55,510 nucleotides of DNA from Candidatus Gastranaerophilales bacterium (lineage in GTDB: Bacteria; Cyanobacteriota; Vampirovibrionia; Gastranaerophilales; Gastranaerophilaceae), in assembly GCA_944325605.1 (NCBI GenBank), contig CALVAX010000012.1, positions 1 through 55,510 of the forward strand, given 5' to 3'. How positions within the stretch are numbered: position 1 is the stretch's first letter; each line of letters begins with the position of its first letter. The position numbers were made by a program, and so were the translations under genes. The notes beneath the pieces are model-generated. The model did not search any database, was not told the DNA's origin, and was given only the letters and a program-made list of their open reading frames with translations. Shown here one piece after another: positions 33,660 through 42,025 of the stretch.

Positions 33660-34427
33660 ATGAAAAAAATTTTACTTACAACTTTAATTATGATACTTAC
33701 CAGCGGAATAGTTTCAGCATATGAAGTTGACGAGGCAGTTTTAAACGCTATCACAAACAATCAAATAGTTGACTACAATCCGCAAACAAAATTCTGGTCG
33801 CGAAACCTCGGACTAAATCACTACGTATTTACAAAACACATATCTATCGGCAGCGGAAGCTATACATACTTCACAAACGGCGGCAAAGAATATGAACTTA
33901 ACTCAACCTACGAATTTTTATACTACGGCAAACTCTACGCCTACAGTGCACATTTATTGAAATTCTTCGAACTCGGATTTGACGGAGAAGGCTTTACAAC
34001 AAGAGAACTTACAAAAGATGAAGTTCAAAACATGTTTCCTGATGTAAAAATTCTGCTTGTATCAGAGTTTGACGAAAACAACGAAATCACGGTAGAACTT
34101 CCTGTGTTTAGAAAAAAAGCCTTTATGATTTTGAATGACACAGACAACGATTATTATAAATACCAGTTTGAATATTACAGACCGGAAAACAAATTATTCA
34201 ACAATATTTTTGAAATAAGAATGCCAAGAATTATGGTTATGTCGCATTTCAAAAGCAGAGATGCTTTATTCCCCATCCTTAGAGTAATCGTAAAACCCGT
34301 ATGGAAAAATACAGAAACACAAAATGAAGTTTACGGAAACTATATAGAAACAACACCTCAGGTACAGGAAAACGCTCCTAAACCTGAACCGATTGATGAT
34401 ACCGGAATAGATGACGGAGAATTCTAA
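33660..34427 (+). CDS. Exported protein of unknown function
   Basis: The 255-residue protein has a clear signal peptide (MKKILLTTLIMILTSGIVSA). A mixed alpha/beta body rich in Tyr and Phe follows, with a Pro/Glu/Asp-rich tail (APKPEPIDDTGIDDGEF). GGGGAGAG precedes the ATG by 6 nt. No family is recognised. It ends with a 4-nt overlap with the convergent C_GCAxxG_C_C gene. The periplasm or outer membrane is the likely location. Confidence 0.7.
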   Translation: MKKILLTTLIMILTSGIVSAYEVDEAVLNAITNNQIVDYNPQTKFWSRNLGLNHYVFTKHISIGSGSYTYFTNGGKEYELNSTYEFLYYGKLYAYSAHLLKFFELGFDGEGFTTRELTKDEVQNMFPDVKILLVSEFDENNEITVELPVFRKKAFMILNDTDNDYYKYQFEYYRPENKLFNNIFEIRMPRIMVMSHFKSRDALFPILRVIVKPVWKNTETQNEVYGNYIETTPQVQENAPKPEPIDDTGIDDGEF

Positions 34428-34888
34428 TTTACTTTCTGTTTCGATTTAATCAGTTCATCAACAATTTTTGCAGCAGAACCGATAAAATATTCGCAGGGGC
34501 GTGCTGCATAATATTCAGCCGTTCTTGGAGTCGGCTCCGGAGAAGAAATTTCCCCCTCATCAAGCCCGAGAAGCTCGCGGCAGATAATTGTACCATGCTC
34601 TTTTTTGAACTTTTCCGCCAGCTCCTGAATAAGTTTATAATGTCTGCCTTTAATTTCATCATTATCAGGCTCTGTATACCCGTATAAACATCCGGCAATC
34701 ATAAACATTGCGCTAACTGCCCCGCATACTTCTCTGAGCCGCCCCATCCCTCCGCCAAAAGAGGATGAAAATTTCAAAGCATCTTCAAAATCCATGCCTG
34801 TTTCGTTACAAAATGCACAAAAAACAGACTGCGCACAGTTATATCCTGTTTTGAATAATTCTCTGGCTTGCATTTCTTTAGAATTCAT
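34424..34888 (-). CDS. C_GCAxxG_C_C family redox protein
   Basis: The 154-residue start MNSKEM at 34888 is preferred; an upstream in-frame extension reads through promoter-like sequence. The family cysteine pattern is present: N-C-A-Q-S near residue 18, the C-G-A-V-S-A-M core that names the family (here VCGAVSAMFMIAG), and later Cys residues in IICREL and PCEYF. Members are presumed to bind a metal or Fe-S cofactor and to act in redox reactions. Their role is poorly known. It is a single gene, convergent with its left neighbour. Confidence 0.85.
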   Translation of the reverse strand: MNSKEMQARELFKTGYNCAQSVFCAFCNETGMDFEDALKFSSSFGGGMGRLREVCGAVSAMFMIAGCLYGYTEPDNDEIKGRHYKLIQELAEKFKKEHGTIICRELLGLDEGEISSPEPTPRTAEYYAARPCEYFIGSAAKIVDELIKSKQKVN

Positions 34889-35067
34889 ACATAAAATTTT
34901 ACTACAAAAACCGAATAAAAAGAGCCCTTGAACAGAGCTCGTTGGAATTAAGAATAGCTGGAAGTATGAAAAAGATTTAATTATATTAAACTGTTCTTGC
35001 CCTTCAAAAACAATTAGCCACATGAGTAATATTTAATTAAAATCTTTACCTGACAAAACTATTGGTT

Positions 35068-35073
35068 TATAAT
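35068..35073 (+). promoter_or_regulatory. -10 box of the glycosyltransferase operon
   Basis: TTGGTTTATAAT ends 6 nt before the ATG at 35080, and no ribosome-binding site is present. This is a leaderless arrangement. A TTG at 35062 is in frame but lies inside this promoter. Confidence 0.5.
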
Positions 35074-35079
35074 TTACTT

Positions 35080-35790
35080 ATGGAAAGAAATACCGTACAA
35101 CTTCAAAAACTGCCTGTTGACACCTTCACATTTGAAGATGCTCTTAAATATGCTTCAAAAGGACAGGTTGTGACAATAAATCCGGAAATGATAGCCTACG
35201 CTTCAAAACATCCGGAATTCGCACAAATAATAAACGAAGCAGAACTTATAATTCCTGATGGTATAGGTGTTCAGATAGGCTTAAAAATTCTCGGGCATAA
35301 TGTCAGAAGGATTGCCGGCATTGAATTCGGCAGAAAAATTCTTGAAAAATATTCAAAAGAAAACAGAACTGTTGCCCTTATCGGAGCAAAGCCTGAGGTA
35401 ATCAAAAAAGCCGTTGAAAACTTGAATAAAGAAATTGAAAACATAAATATCGTCTACTACCATGACGGATATTTTAAAGATGACAGCGAAATCATTGACC
35501 ATCTTGTTAATGCACAGCCGGCCGTTGTCTTAACAGCACTCGGCTCTCCAAAACAGGAAGAATTCAATTACAAGCTAAAAAAACTTCTTCCAAACACACT
35601 GTTCATCGGTGTGGGCGGAAGTTTCGATGTCTGGGCAGGGATTGTCAAACGTGCGCCTGAAATTTATCAGAAACTCGGGCTTGAATGGCTGTATAGAACA
35701 GTAAAAGAGCCCAAAAGATTTAAAAGAATTTTCCCGACACTGCCGCTGTTTATAATTAAAGTGCTGAAAGAAAAAATTATAGGAGTATAA
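35080..35790 (+). CDS. WecG/TagA/CpsF family glycosyltransferase
   Basis: The 236-residue protein shows the GT26 family signature. VVTINPEMIAYASKHPEFAQ lies near the N-terminus, then PDGIGVQIGLKILG, RIAGIEF, a Rossmann-like VALIGAKPEV, ALGSPKQEEF, and the C-terminal VGGSFDVWAG...RAPEIYQKLGLEWLYR. These enzymes transfer a UDP-sugar (ManNAc or ManNAcA) to a lipid-linked sugar on the inner face of the membrane, for wall or surface polysaccharide. It is followed 2 nt later by the transketolase subunit gene, so the two share a transcript although their roles look unrelated. Confidence 0.93.
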   Translation: MERNTVQLQKLPVDTFTFEDALKYASKGQVVTINPEMIAYASKHPEFAQIINEAELIIPDGIGVQIGLKILGHNVRRIAGIEFGRKILEKYSKENRTVALIGAKPEVIKKAVENLNKEIENINIVYYHDGYFKDDSEIIDHLVNAQPAVVLTALGSPKQEEFNYKLKKLLPNTLFIGVGGSFDVWAGIVKRAPEIYQKLGLEWLYRTVKEPKRFKRIFPTLPLFIIKVLKEKIIGV

Positions 35791-35792
35791 AA

Positions 35793-36617
35793 ATGCTTAC
35801 GGAAACAGAAGTTAAAGAACTGAATCAACTTTGCAAAGAAAACAGACAAAACATTGTAAAAATGGTCTATAACGCGGCCTCAGGGCACATCGGAGGGTCT
35901 TTATCCTCAGTTGAATTATTGACGGTTCTTTTTCATAAATGTATGAAAGCAATCCCGCAATGGCACAGATCTCCGGAATTTGATACACGTGACAGGTTTG
36001 TATTGTCAAAAGGGCATGTATCTCCGGCTTATTATTCTGTACTTGCGCAGTTAGGATATTTAGAAAAAGAAGAACTTTTAACTTTCAGAAAATTCGGAAG
36101 CAGACTTCAGGGACATCCGATGCCGGTATGTCCTGGAGTAGAAGTTGCAACAGGATCTCTGGGGCAGGGATTGTCAATTGCATGCGGAATTTCGCTTGCA
36201 CTAAAACTTGATAAAAATCCGGCAAATGTTTTTGTGCTTCTCGGAGACGGGGAACTTCAGGAAGGAAGTGTGTGGGAAGGCTTTATGAACGGAGCGCACC
36301 ATAAGTTAAACAACCTTGTTGCAATAATCGACAGAAACGGACTCCAGATTGACGGTGCTACAGAAAATATCAAATCACTTGATCCGCTGAATGAAAAAAT
36401 TAAAGCTTTCGGCTGGGATGTTCTGGAAATTGACGGGCATGATATTCCGGCAATATATGATGCGATAGAAAAAGCAAAGGCTAACAATAATCCAACAGCC
36501 ATTATTGCAAATACAATAAAGGGCAAAGGGGTAAGCTTTATGGAAAACAATGCCGGCTGGCACGGCAAAGCCCCGAATAAAGAAGAATATGAAAAAGCAA
36601 TGCAGGAACTTGCGTAA
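35793..36617 (+). CDS. Transketolase N-terminal subunit
   Basis: The 274-residue protein matches the thiamine-diphosphate-binding half of split transketolases. It has H-I-G-G-S-L-S near residue 30, KGHVSPAYYS, GSLGQGLS, and the TPP motif G151-D-G-E-L-Q-E-G-S-V-W-E...N. In split systems a second gene of about 310 residues supplies the Pyr and C-terminal domains. None is adjacent here. The following genes are a YhcH protein and a DXS-like enzyme. The C-terminal partner may be elsewhere. AGGAG lies 7 nt before ATG. Product role: two-carbon ketol transfer in the pentose phosphate pathway or a related sugar route. Confidence 0.9.
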   Translation: MLTETEVKELNQLCKENRQNIVKMVYNAASGHIGGSLSSVELLTVLFHKCMKAIPQWHRSPEFDTRDRFVLSKGHVSPAYYSVLAQLGYLEKEELLTFRKFGSRLQGHPMPVCPGVEVATGSLGQGLSIACGISLALKLDKNPANVFVLLGDGELQEGSVWEGFMNGAHHKLNNLVAIIDRNGLQIDGATENIKSLDPLNEKIKAFGWDVLEIDGHDIPAIYDAIEKAKANNNPTAIIANTIKGKGVSFMENNAGWHGKAPNKEEYEKAMQELA

Positions 36618-36629
36618 AAAAGGTGCAAA

Positions 36630-37064
36630 ATGATTTACGACAAAATTGAAAACCTGAAATATTACAACATAGATACCTCTGCGGTTAATTTTATCAACAC
36701 TCTTTCTGCTGACAAAGAATGCGGAAGATATGAAATTTCAGAAGGCATTTATGCGAATATAGAAGAATACCCGACAAAAGAATCCGGATATTTTGAAGCT
36801 CACAAGAATTATATTGATATTCAGCTTTTGCTTGAAGGAGAAGAAATTATCGAATACACACCGCTTGAAGGTCTGGAAGTTAAAGACGAATACAATCCTG
36901 CAAAAGATATTGCTTTCTTCCGTGACGGGCAAAATCAAATTCTGAAACTTCCGCTGACAAAAGGCTTCTTTGTTTTGCTATATCCGCACGATGCCCACAA
37001 GCCGCAGCTGATTTCAACTAAATCTCAAAAAGTTAAAAAAGTTGTTGTTAAAATCAAAGTCTGA
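36630..37064 (+). CDS. YhcH/YjgK/YiaL family (DUF386) protein
   Basis: The 144-residue cupin-like protein shows the family pattern. EYPTKESGYFEAHKNYIDIQ (E, H and D ligands), a central beta barrel, and F-F-V-L-L-Y-P-H-D-A-H-K-P-Q with the metal-binding His near residue 120 are all visible. Members act as sugar isomerases or anomerases in sialic acid and uronate use. It starts 12 nt after the transketolase subunit, with AAGGTG before ATG, so the two are co-transcribed. This supports a sugar-catabolic role for the operon. Confidence 0.9.
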   Translation: MIYDKIENLKYYNIDTSAVNFINTLSADKECGRYEISEGIYANIEEYPTKESGYFEAHKNYIDIQLLLEGEEIIEYTPLEGLEVKDEYNPAKDIAFFRDGQNQILKLPLTKGFFVLLYPHDAHKPQLISTKSQKVKKVVVKIKV

Positions 37065-37133
37065 TCTGTCAATTGTATAAAAAACAAATTATACACCTCT
37101 TATGCCGGCTTACTTTGTATTTTAATTATCCTC

Positions 37134-37164
37134 TTGACTGATAGTTACTCTCAAAGGTTATAAT
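37134..37164 (+). promoter_or_regulatory. MerR-type promoter of the DXS-like gene
   Basis: TTGACT (37134-37139) and TATAAT (37159-37164) are separated by 19 bp, the overlong spacing used by MerR activators. The spacer GATAGTTACTCTCAAAGGT resembles NmlR/AdhR-type sites. CCTCTTGACTGATAG is identical, base for base, to the start of the flavodoxin promoter on the minus strand at 41957-41943. Confidence 0.7.
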
Positions 37165-37208
37165 TTTTTATGTCAGGAATAATTTTTAGATAAAAAGGAG
37201 ACTTTATA

Positions 37209-38957
37209 ATGAAAATTCTAGACAGAATAAACTCACCCGCAGATATCAAAGTGCTTTCACCTGAAGAAATGAACCAGCTTTCAGGAGAAATCAGGGAAGC
37301 TATTTTAAACAGAGTAAACACAATAGGCGGGCACCTCGGGCCGGATTTAGGCATAGTTGAAGCAACAATAGCACTTCATTACGTATTTAATTCCCCTGCG
37401 GATAAAATCGTATTTGATGTTTCGCACCAGATTTATCCTCACAAAATCATTACAGGCAGAAAAGACGGATTTTTAAATCCGGCACACACAACAATTTCAG
37501 GTTACTCAAACCCATCTGAAAGCGAACACGACAACTTTATTATCGGCCACACCTCAACTGCAGCAAGCCTTGCAACAGGACTTGCAAAAGCAAGAGATTT
37601 GAAAGGCGAAAAATATAACGTAATCGCAATTGTCGGCGACGGCTCTATGAGCGGCGGCGAAGCTTTTGAAGGTTTTAACAACGCAGCAGTACTGAACAGC
37701 AACATTATTTTAATCGTAAACGACAATGAAATGTCAATCGCTGAAACCCACGGCGGGCTTTACAAAAACCTTAAACTTTTAAGAGAAACTAACGGAAAAG
37801 CTGAAAACAATATGTTTACGGCATTCGGTTTCAACTATATTTACGTGGACAACGGCAATGATGTTGAAACTCTCATAAAAGCATTTCAGGACGTAAAAGA
37901 TACAGACAAACCAACTGTTGTACATATTCATACACTAAAAGGCAAAGGCTACAAAAAAGCTGAAGAAGATAAAGAAACTTATCACTGGCAGATTCCCGGC
38001 TTTATGGATGCAAAAGACTCGTCAGGCTTTGTGAAAGAAAGCTACGAATCTTTAACTACAGATTACTTACTGAAAAAACATGAAACAGACAAAACTGTTA
38101 TTGCAATCTCGCCGTCCACCCCAGGGGCATACGGATTTTACCCTGAATTCAGAAATAAAATGGGTGAATGCTACACAGATCCTGGCATTGCAGAAGAACA
38201 CGCTGTTGCTTACGCATCTGCACTTGCAGCCAACGGAGCAAAACCTGTTCTTGCAATAATGAGTTCATTTATGCAGAGAACTTATGACCAGATGTCGCAG
38301 GATCTTGCGCTGAATAATTCTCCGGCAACGATTCTTGTTTACTGGGGCGGGCTGTCGTCAATGGATGCAACACACGTCGGATCTTTTGATATTCCGTTTT
38401 TATCAAATATTCCGAATATGGTCTATCTTGCCCCGACCTGCAAAGAAGAATACTTAAAAATGCTTGACTGGTCTGTAGAACAGACAGAACATCCGGTTGC
38501 AATAAGAGTACCTTTTACAAACTTTGTTTCAGAAGGTGTTGAAGATAAAACCGATTATTCTGTTCTGAATAAATCAAAAGTTGTCGAACAAGGAAGTGAA
38601 ATCGCTGTTATTGCAGTTGGAGACTTTATGGAACTCGGCAAAGAAACTGTTAAACAGATTAAAGAACAGCTCGGGATTACAGCAACTCTTATCAACCCTG
38701 TATATTTAACAGGTCTTGATGAAGAACTTCTTGAAAACATAAAGAAAGATCATAAAATCGTTGTTACTCTTGAAAATGGTATTATCGACGGCGGTTTTGG
38801 CGAAAAAATCTCAAGATTTTACGGGAATTCAGATATGAAAGTTCTTAACTTCGGCGGGAAAAAAGAGTTTACGGACAGAGTTCCAATAAATGAACTTTAT
38901 CAGCGCTATCACCTTACAAAAGAACAAATTGTTGAAGATATTTCAAAATTATTATAA
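37209..38957 (+). CDS. DXS-like thiamine-diphosphate enzyme
   Basis: The 582-residue protein is built like 1-deoxy-D-xylulose-5-phosphate synthase. It has HLGPDLGIVEATIALHYVF, DVSHQIYPHKIITGR, the TPP motif G143-D-G-S-M-S-G-G-E-A-F-E...N, E330-H331-A-V, and SSFMQRTYDQ. It is shorter than typical DXS (about 620). Positions that in DXS contact the phosphate have changed: the DRAG segment reads YWGG, and the late RYPRG reads RVPFT. It may therefore be a DXS-family paralogue acting on another ketol donor or acceptor, rather than the housekeeping isoprenoid enzyme. AAAGGAGACTTTATA is the ribosome-binding site. It is driven by the MerR-type promoter, and the MerR gene follows. Confidence 0.83.
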   Translation: MKILDRINSPADIKVLSPEEMNQLSGEIREAILNRVNTIGGHLGPDLGIVEATIALHYVFNSPADKIVFDVSHQIYPHKIITGRKDGFLNPAHTTISGYSNPSESEHDNFIIGHTSTAASLATGLAKARDLKGEKYNVIAIVGDGSMSGGEAFEGFNNAAVLNSNIILIVNDNEMSIAETHGGLYKNLKLLRETNGKAENNMFTAFGFNYIYVDNGNDVETLIKAFQDVKDTDKPTVVHIHTLKGKGYKKAEEDKETYHWQIPGFMDAKDSSGFVKESYESLTTDYLLKKHETDKTVIAISPSTPGAYGFYPEFRNKMGECYTDPGIAEEHAVAYASALAANGAKPVLAIMSSFMQRTYDQMSQDLALNNSPATILVYWGGLSSMDATHVGSFDIPFLSNIPNMVYLAPTCKEEYLKMLDWSVEQTEHPVAIRVPFTNFVSEGVEDKTDYSVLNKSKVVEQGSEIAVIAVGDFMELGKETVKQIKEQLGITATLINPVYLTGLDEELLENIKKDHKIVVTLENGIIDGGFGEKISRFYGNSDMKVLNFGGKKEFTDRVPINELYQRYHLTKEQIVEDISKLL

Positions 38958-38979
38958 TCAGAAAGCTTTATGCAATGTA

Positions 38980-39009
38980 AACGAGGTTCTTGAGTGAGCC
39001 TCGTTTTTT
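38980..39009 (+). terminator. Terminator of the DXS-like gene
   Basis: AACGAGG and CCTCGTT pair across an 11-nt loop and are followed by TTTTT, 22 nt after the stop. Confidence 0.8.
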
Positions 39010-39065
39010 ACATCTTTAGAGCAACTCTCAAATTTTATGCTATAATAATACAGAGGGGGAATAAA

Positions 39066-39479
39066 ATGTATACAATAAAAGAAGTAGCAGACAAAATGGA
39101 TATATCGGAACACACATTAAGATTCTGGGCAAAGAGCGGATTTTTCCCTTTTGTAAAAAGAAACGAAAATAACATCCGCATATTTTCTGAGAACGATCTT
39201 GAATGGGTAAAAATCGTAAAATGCCTTCGTGCAGTCGGAACTGAAAACAAAGCCATCAAAAGATACATTGACCTTTGTATACTTGGAGATTCCACAATAA
39301 AAGAACGATACGGAATAATTCAGAACACAAAGAAAAAAGCTCTTGAACAGATGGAAGAACTCAAACAACAGCTTGCACTTCTTGATTACAAAGAAAATTT
39401 CTACCAGAACCTTATTAAAAACAACCTCAAAGACACCTGGAATCCGATGAATAATATTAGAGAAGAAGCTGCCGTATAA
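39066..39479 (+). CDS. MerR-family transcription regulator
   Basis: The start at 39066 follows GAGGGGGAATAAA, and the protein begins as MerR proteins do: MYTIKEVADKMDISEHTLRFW. The 137-residue product has the winged helix-turn-helix (1-75), with R19-F-W in place of R-Y-Y-[ED], and a dimerisation coiled coil (80-120). There is no C-terminal Cys cluster for metal sensing. Its class resembles NmlR/AdhR-type regulators of carbonyl or redox stress. A TGCTATAAT promoter at about 39037 drives it apart from the DXS-like gene. Its likely targets are the two 19-bp-spacer promoters at 37134 and 41924. Confidence 0.88.
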   Translation: MYTIKEVADKMDISEHTLRFWAKSGFFPFVKRNENNIRIFSENDLEWVKIVKCLRAVGTENKAIKRYIDLCILGDSTIKERYGIIQNTKKKALEQMEELKQQLALLDYKENFYQNLIKNNLKDTWNPMNNIREEAAV

Positions 39480-39483
39480 AAAC

Positions 39484-40533
39484 TTAAACTGATTTATTTT
39501 GGAACTTCAAAAGCTTCTTTTCAAATCTTTCTGCAGTATAAGTGGATATTACAGGGAGCAAACCATAATAAATTCCCGCAAAAATCAATGCCGGACGTAA
39601 AATATTTATACCCTGAATATATTTAGACAATTTCGGATTTGCTTTATTGACCTGCGAAAATCTTTCGACAAACTTATTCGTATTATTTTTTATAAGCCTG
39701 TCAACAAAATAACCACAACCCAGCGTTATCGCTGTAGAAATTATTGAATTAAAAATAAGCGGATTTTTACGATTATCCTTGATTTTACTGCTTTTTTTAA
39801 TGAGAAGAGCATTTGTTCCGGTTAATAAAATATCAGTTGCGGCAGTCATGTGTTTTGCAATATTTTTTTCATCATTCTGATATTTTTTGATAAATTTTTG
39901 GAAATGCGAATTATCAAGAATTTTTCCCAGCCCTCCGGAAAGCTTTTCGCCTGCATAGCCTGTAAACGGAACTTTTGACTTATCTCTGCCTGAAAATGCT
40001 GTTTTATAATCATCTTCATATGTTTTAGTTTCAGACAATTTACGTTTTTCAGGGAAAAGATTGTCCATAATAACAGGAATCAGGGCAACCGTCAAAACAG
40101 ACTTTGGAATAGCTGAGAGAACACCTGCCCCGAGTTTCATAATCTGTGTTCCGAACCTGTATGATTGAGCATCCGAAATTTGTTTTTTCAGCGGATTTAA
40201 AGCGGATATAGTTTCTTTTTTAAGGTATTTTGATGGGTTTTCATCAATTCTTTTAACTGCGTTTTCAACAGGAAGCGCAACAGCTTCAACAAGTCCGAAT
40301 TTTACGAGTCCAGAACTTATTGAATTTACACTTGCATATTCTTTGTTTTCCCGTTCAACCCCGGGGGTTGCAAAAATCGCAAGAGGTCTGACCCCTAAAG
40401 ACATCACAAGAGATGTTGCCGCGGCAAATGAAGTTCCGTGATCGGAAATTTTTTCTAGCCCTTTCAGAACAACTCTGTTATTCATCCATGAGGTAAAAGT
40501 TAGATTGTTTTTGTCTGTGCGATTAATTCTCAT
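39484..40533 (-). CDS. Tagged membrane-associated protein, paralogous family
   Basis: The 349-residue protein begins MRIN and has NLTFTSWM at residues 10-17, the shared tag. Several hydrophobic segments follow (residues about 35-55, 75-95, 140-165, 255-275, 320-340). The region R49-P50 ... K-E-Y66-A ... A-L-P88 aligns with the proteins at 47991, 51705 and 52385, so these form one paralogous family. No enzyme motif is recognised. The stop is 5 nt from the convergent MerR stop. It is likely an inner-membrane protein of this lineage, function unknown. Confidence 0.65.
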   Translation of the reverse strand: MRINRTDKNNLTFTSWMNNRVVLKGLEKISDHGTSFAAATSLVMSLGVRPLAIFATPGVERENKEYASVNSISSGLVKFGLVEAVALPVENAVKRIDENPSKYLKKETISALNPLKKQISDAQSYRFGTQIMKLGAGVLSAIPKSVLTVALIPVIMDNLFPEKRKLSETKTYEDDYKTAFSGRDKSKVPFTGYAGEKLSGGLGKILDNSHFQKFIKKYQNDEKNIAKHMTAATDILLTGTNALLIKKSSKIKDNRKNPLIFNSIISTAITLGCGYFVDRLIKNNTNKFVERFSQVNKANPKLSKYIQGINILRPALIFAGIYYGLLPVISTYTAERFEKKLLKFQNKSV

Positions 40534-40593
40534 ATCCTATATATAGTAGACAACACACAAAGCAAAAAGTAAAATTTTTCAACAATTTTGTAA

Positions 40594-40599
40594 TATAAT
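40594..40599 (+). promoter_or_regulatory. -10 box of the PnuC gene
   Basis: TATAAT ends 7 nt before the ATG at 40607, with no ribosome-binding site. The 73-bp gap also leaves no room for an NAD-type riboswitch. Confidence 0.45.
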
Positions 40600-40606
40600 T
40601 ATCTCA

Positions 40607-41305
40607 ATGAACTTGAAAGAATTTATACAATCAGAACTAAAGGGCTGGGGAAAAGCGGAGCGGATTGTTTTTCCGTTAGAAATTCTGCTGATAATCGTAT
40701 TATCATTTCTTATAAACGACAGTAAAATTGCTCTTGTTTCGGCAATTTGCGGAATTTTATATACAATTTTTGCAGGCAAAGGGAAAATTTCATGCTATGC
40801 TTTCGGGTTGTGCGGAACACTTTGTTATTCGTATTTATCTTTCGTTAACAATCTTTTCGGCAACCTTGCACTTTATATGCTGTATTACCTCCCCATGCAG
40901 ATTGTCGGAATATTCAGATGGAAAAAACACTTGAAAAAAGATTCCGGAGAAATAATCAAAACAAAACTTTCTGTAAAAGAACGCTTAATTTATCTTATTT
41001 TAACGATTATTATTTCGCTTGCCGTAAGTTTTATTTTGAAATACACAGGCGACGCTTCACCTTTTATTGACGGGACGACAACAGTATTTTCTATTCTAGG
41101 AATGCTTTTGACTGTCAAAAGATGTATTGAACAGTGGTATGTATGGATTCTGGTGAACGGATTATCTGCTTTGATGTGGATTGAAGCTTATATACAAGGC
41201 TCCAACTGCCTTGCTACAGTAATTATGTGGCTTACATACTTTATACTTGCATTTTACTTTCTTGCCGGCTGGCGTAAGGAAATAAAACCGCAAGCCTATA
41301 GTTAA
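40607..41305 (+). CDS. pnuC: PnuC-family nicotinamide riboside transporter
   Basis: The 232-residue membrane protein has about seven helices and the PnuC pattern. A central YMLYYLPMQIVGIFRWKKH matches the N-x-[YF]-x-[YF]-x3-Q-x2-G-x2-x-W motif of the family. A late VKRCIEQWYVWILVNGLS segment holds the second family motif, Q-W-x3-[IL]-x-x-[ND]. PnuC moves nicotinamide riboside by facilitated diffusion, with trapping by a kinase inside. It stands alone, with a leaderless-type promoter. Confidence 0.9.
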   Translation: MNLKEFIQSELKGWGKAERIVFPLEILLIIVLSFLINDSKIALVSAICGILYTIFAGKGKISCYAFGLCGTLCYSYLSFVNNLFGNLALYMLYYLPMQIVGIFRWKKHLKKDSGEIIKTKLSVKERLIYLILTIIISLAVSFILKYTGDASPFIDGTTTVFSILGMLLTVKRCIEQWYVWILVNGLSALMWIEAYIQGSNCLATVIMWLTYFILAFYFLAGWRKEIKPQAYS

Positions 41306-41330
41306 GCTCTGCGGTTCATTATTTTTCCTT
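41285..41330 (+). terminator. Weak terminator after pnuC
   Basis: AACCGCAAGC and GCTCTGCGGTT form an interrupted stem, with a short TTATTTTT tract downstream. Confidence 0.4.
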
Positions 41331-41339
41331 ACTTAAGTT

Positions 41340-41843
41340 TTATAAATTTACGCTATTAATCCATTCTTGGATATCTTCATCTTTTGCACTACGTTCATAA
41401 GATGTGTATCCTCTCAAGACTTTTGCATTCGGCGCAAGCTTCTGCATATCAGTGTAGGTTGAGGATTCGCCTCCTCCTCCGTGTGTACAAAACGGCATTA
41501 TAACTTTTCCGTCAAAATTATTCTTACTTAAATATGTTTTAACAGGCCCGGCCATTGTGTACCACCAAACAGGAGTTCCTAAAAATATAATATCATAATT
41601 TTCAACATCTCCGTTATCAACAAGTTCAGGTCTTACATCTTTTGCCTTTTCCTGCTGCGCTAGTGCTACAACTGTATTATAATCCTCCGGATATGCTTTT
41701 AACGGCTTGATTTCAAACATATCTCCGCCCGCCGCTCTTTGAATTTTTTCTGCAACAGCTTTTGTATTTCCGCTGTGTGAATAATAAGCTATAAGAACTT
41801 TTTTCCCGCCTGTATCGGGCTTTGAATTTTCATTTGCAAACAT
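41340..41843 (-). CDS. Flavodoxin-family protein
   Basis: The 167-residue protein has the FMN phosphate-binding loop Y-S-H-S-G-N-T-K near residue 21, then G-T-P-V-W-W-Y near 93 and C-T-H-G-G-G-G near 118. This is the pattern of flavodoxin-4/WrbA-like proteins that reduce quinones or serve as electron carriers. AGGAGGCGG is a strong ribosome-binding site 6 nt before ATG. Its promoter copies the MerR-type promoter of the DXS-like gene, so the two are probably induced together. Confidence 0.9.
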   Translation of the reverse strand: MFANENSKPDTGGKKVLIAYYSHSGNTKAVAEKIQRAAGGDMFEIKPLKAYPEDYNTVVALAQQEKAKDVRPELVDNGDVENYDIIFLGTPVWWYTMAGPVKTYLSKNNFDGKVIMPFCTHGGGGESSTYTDMQKLAPNAKVLRGYTSYERSAKDEDIQEWINSVNL

Positions 41844-41923
41844 TTTTCCGCCTCCTATGATTGCTGCAACTAGGTTATTACCGATATTGTAATTAGTAAT
41901 TTTATTTTTCGCTCATAATATAT

Positions 41924-41957
41924 ATTTTAAAACCTGATAGCAGCTATCAGTCAAGAG
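41924..41957 (-). promoter_or_regulatory. MerR-type promoter of the flavodoxin gene
   Basis: On the minus strand TTGACT (41954-41949) and TAAAAT (41929-41924) are 19 bp apart. The spacer contains a perfect dyad, CTGATAGC-A-GCTATCAG (41934-41950). The first 15 bases, CCTCTTGACTGATAG, equal those of the DXS-like promoter. The 19-bp spacer and the dyad are hallmarks of MerR control. Confidence 0.7.
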
Positions 41958-41964
41958 GTTCATT

Positions 41965-41999
41965 AAAAAAAGGTCTCTTTAAATAAAGAAACCTTTTTC
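41965..41999 (-). terminator. Terminator of the OmpH-like gene
   Basis: AAAAAGGT-C-TCTTT pairs with AAAGA-A-ACCTTTTT around an AAATA loop, with T tracts, 26 nt after the stop at 42026. Confidence 0.75.
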
Positions 42000-42025
42000 T
42001 ACTTTGAATATAATTTTTGTTCCGG

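Noticed and set aside
34889..35023. N-terminal extension of the C_GCAxxG_C_C protein
   Set aside because: The extension is hydrophobic nonsense crossing the intergenic hairpin, and family members begin close to MNSKEM.
40534..40606. NAD-responsive riboswitch before pnuC
   Set aside because: Only about 70 nt lie between the divergent genes, the -10 box is 7 nt from the ATG, and no aptamer-like structure is visible.
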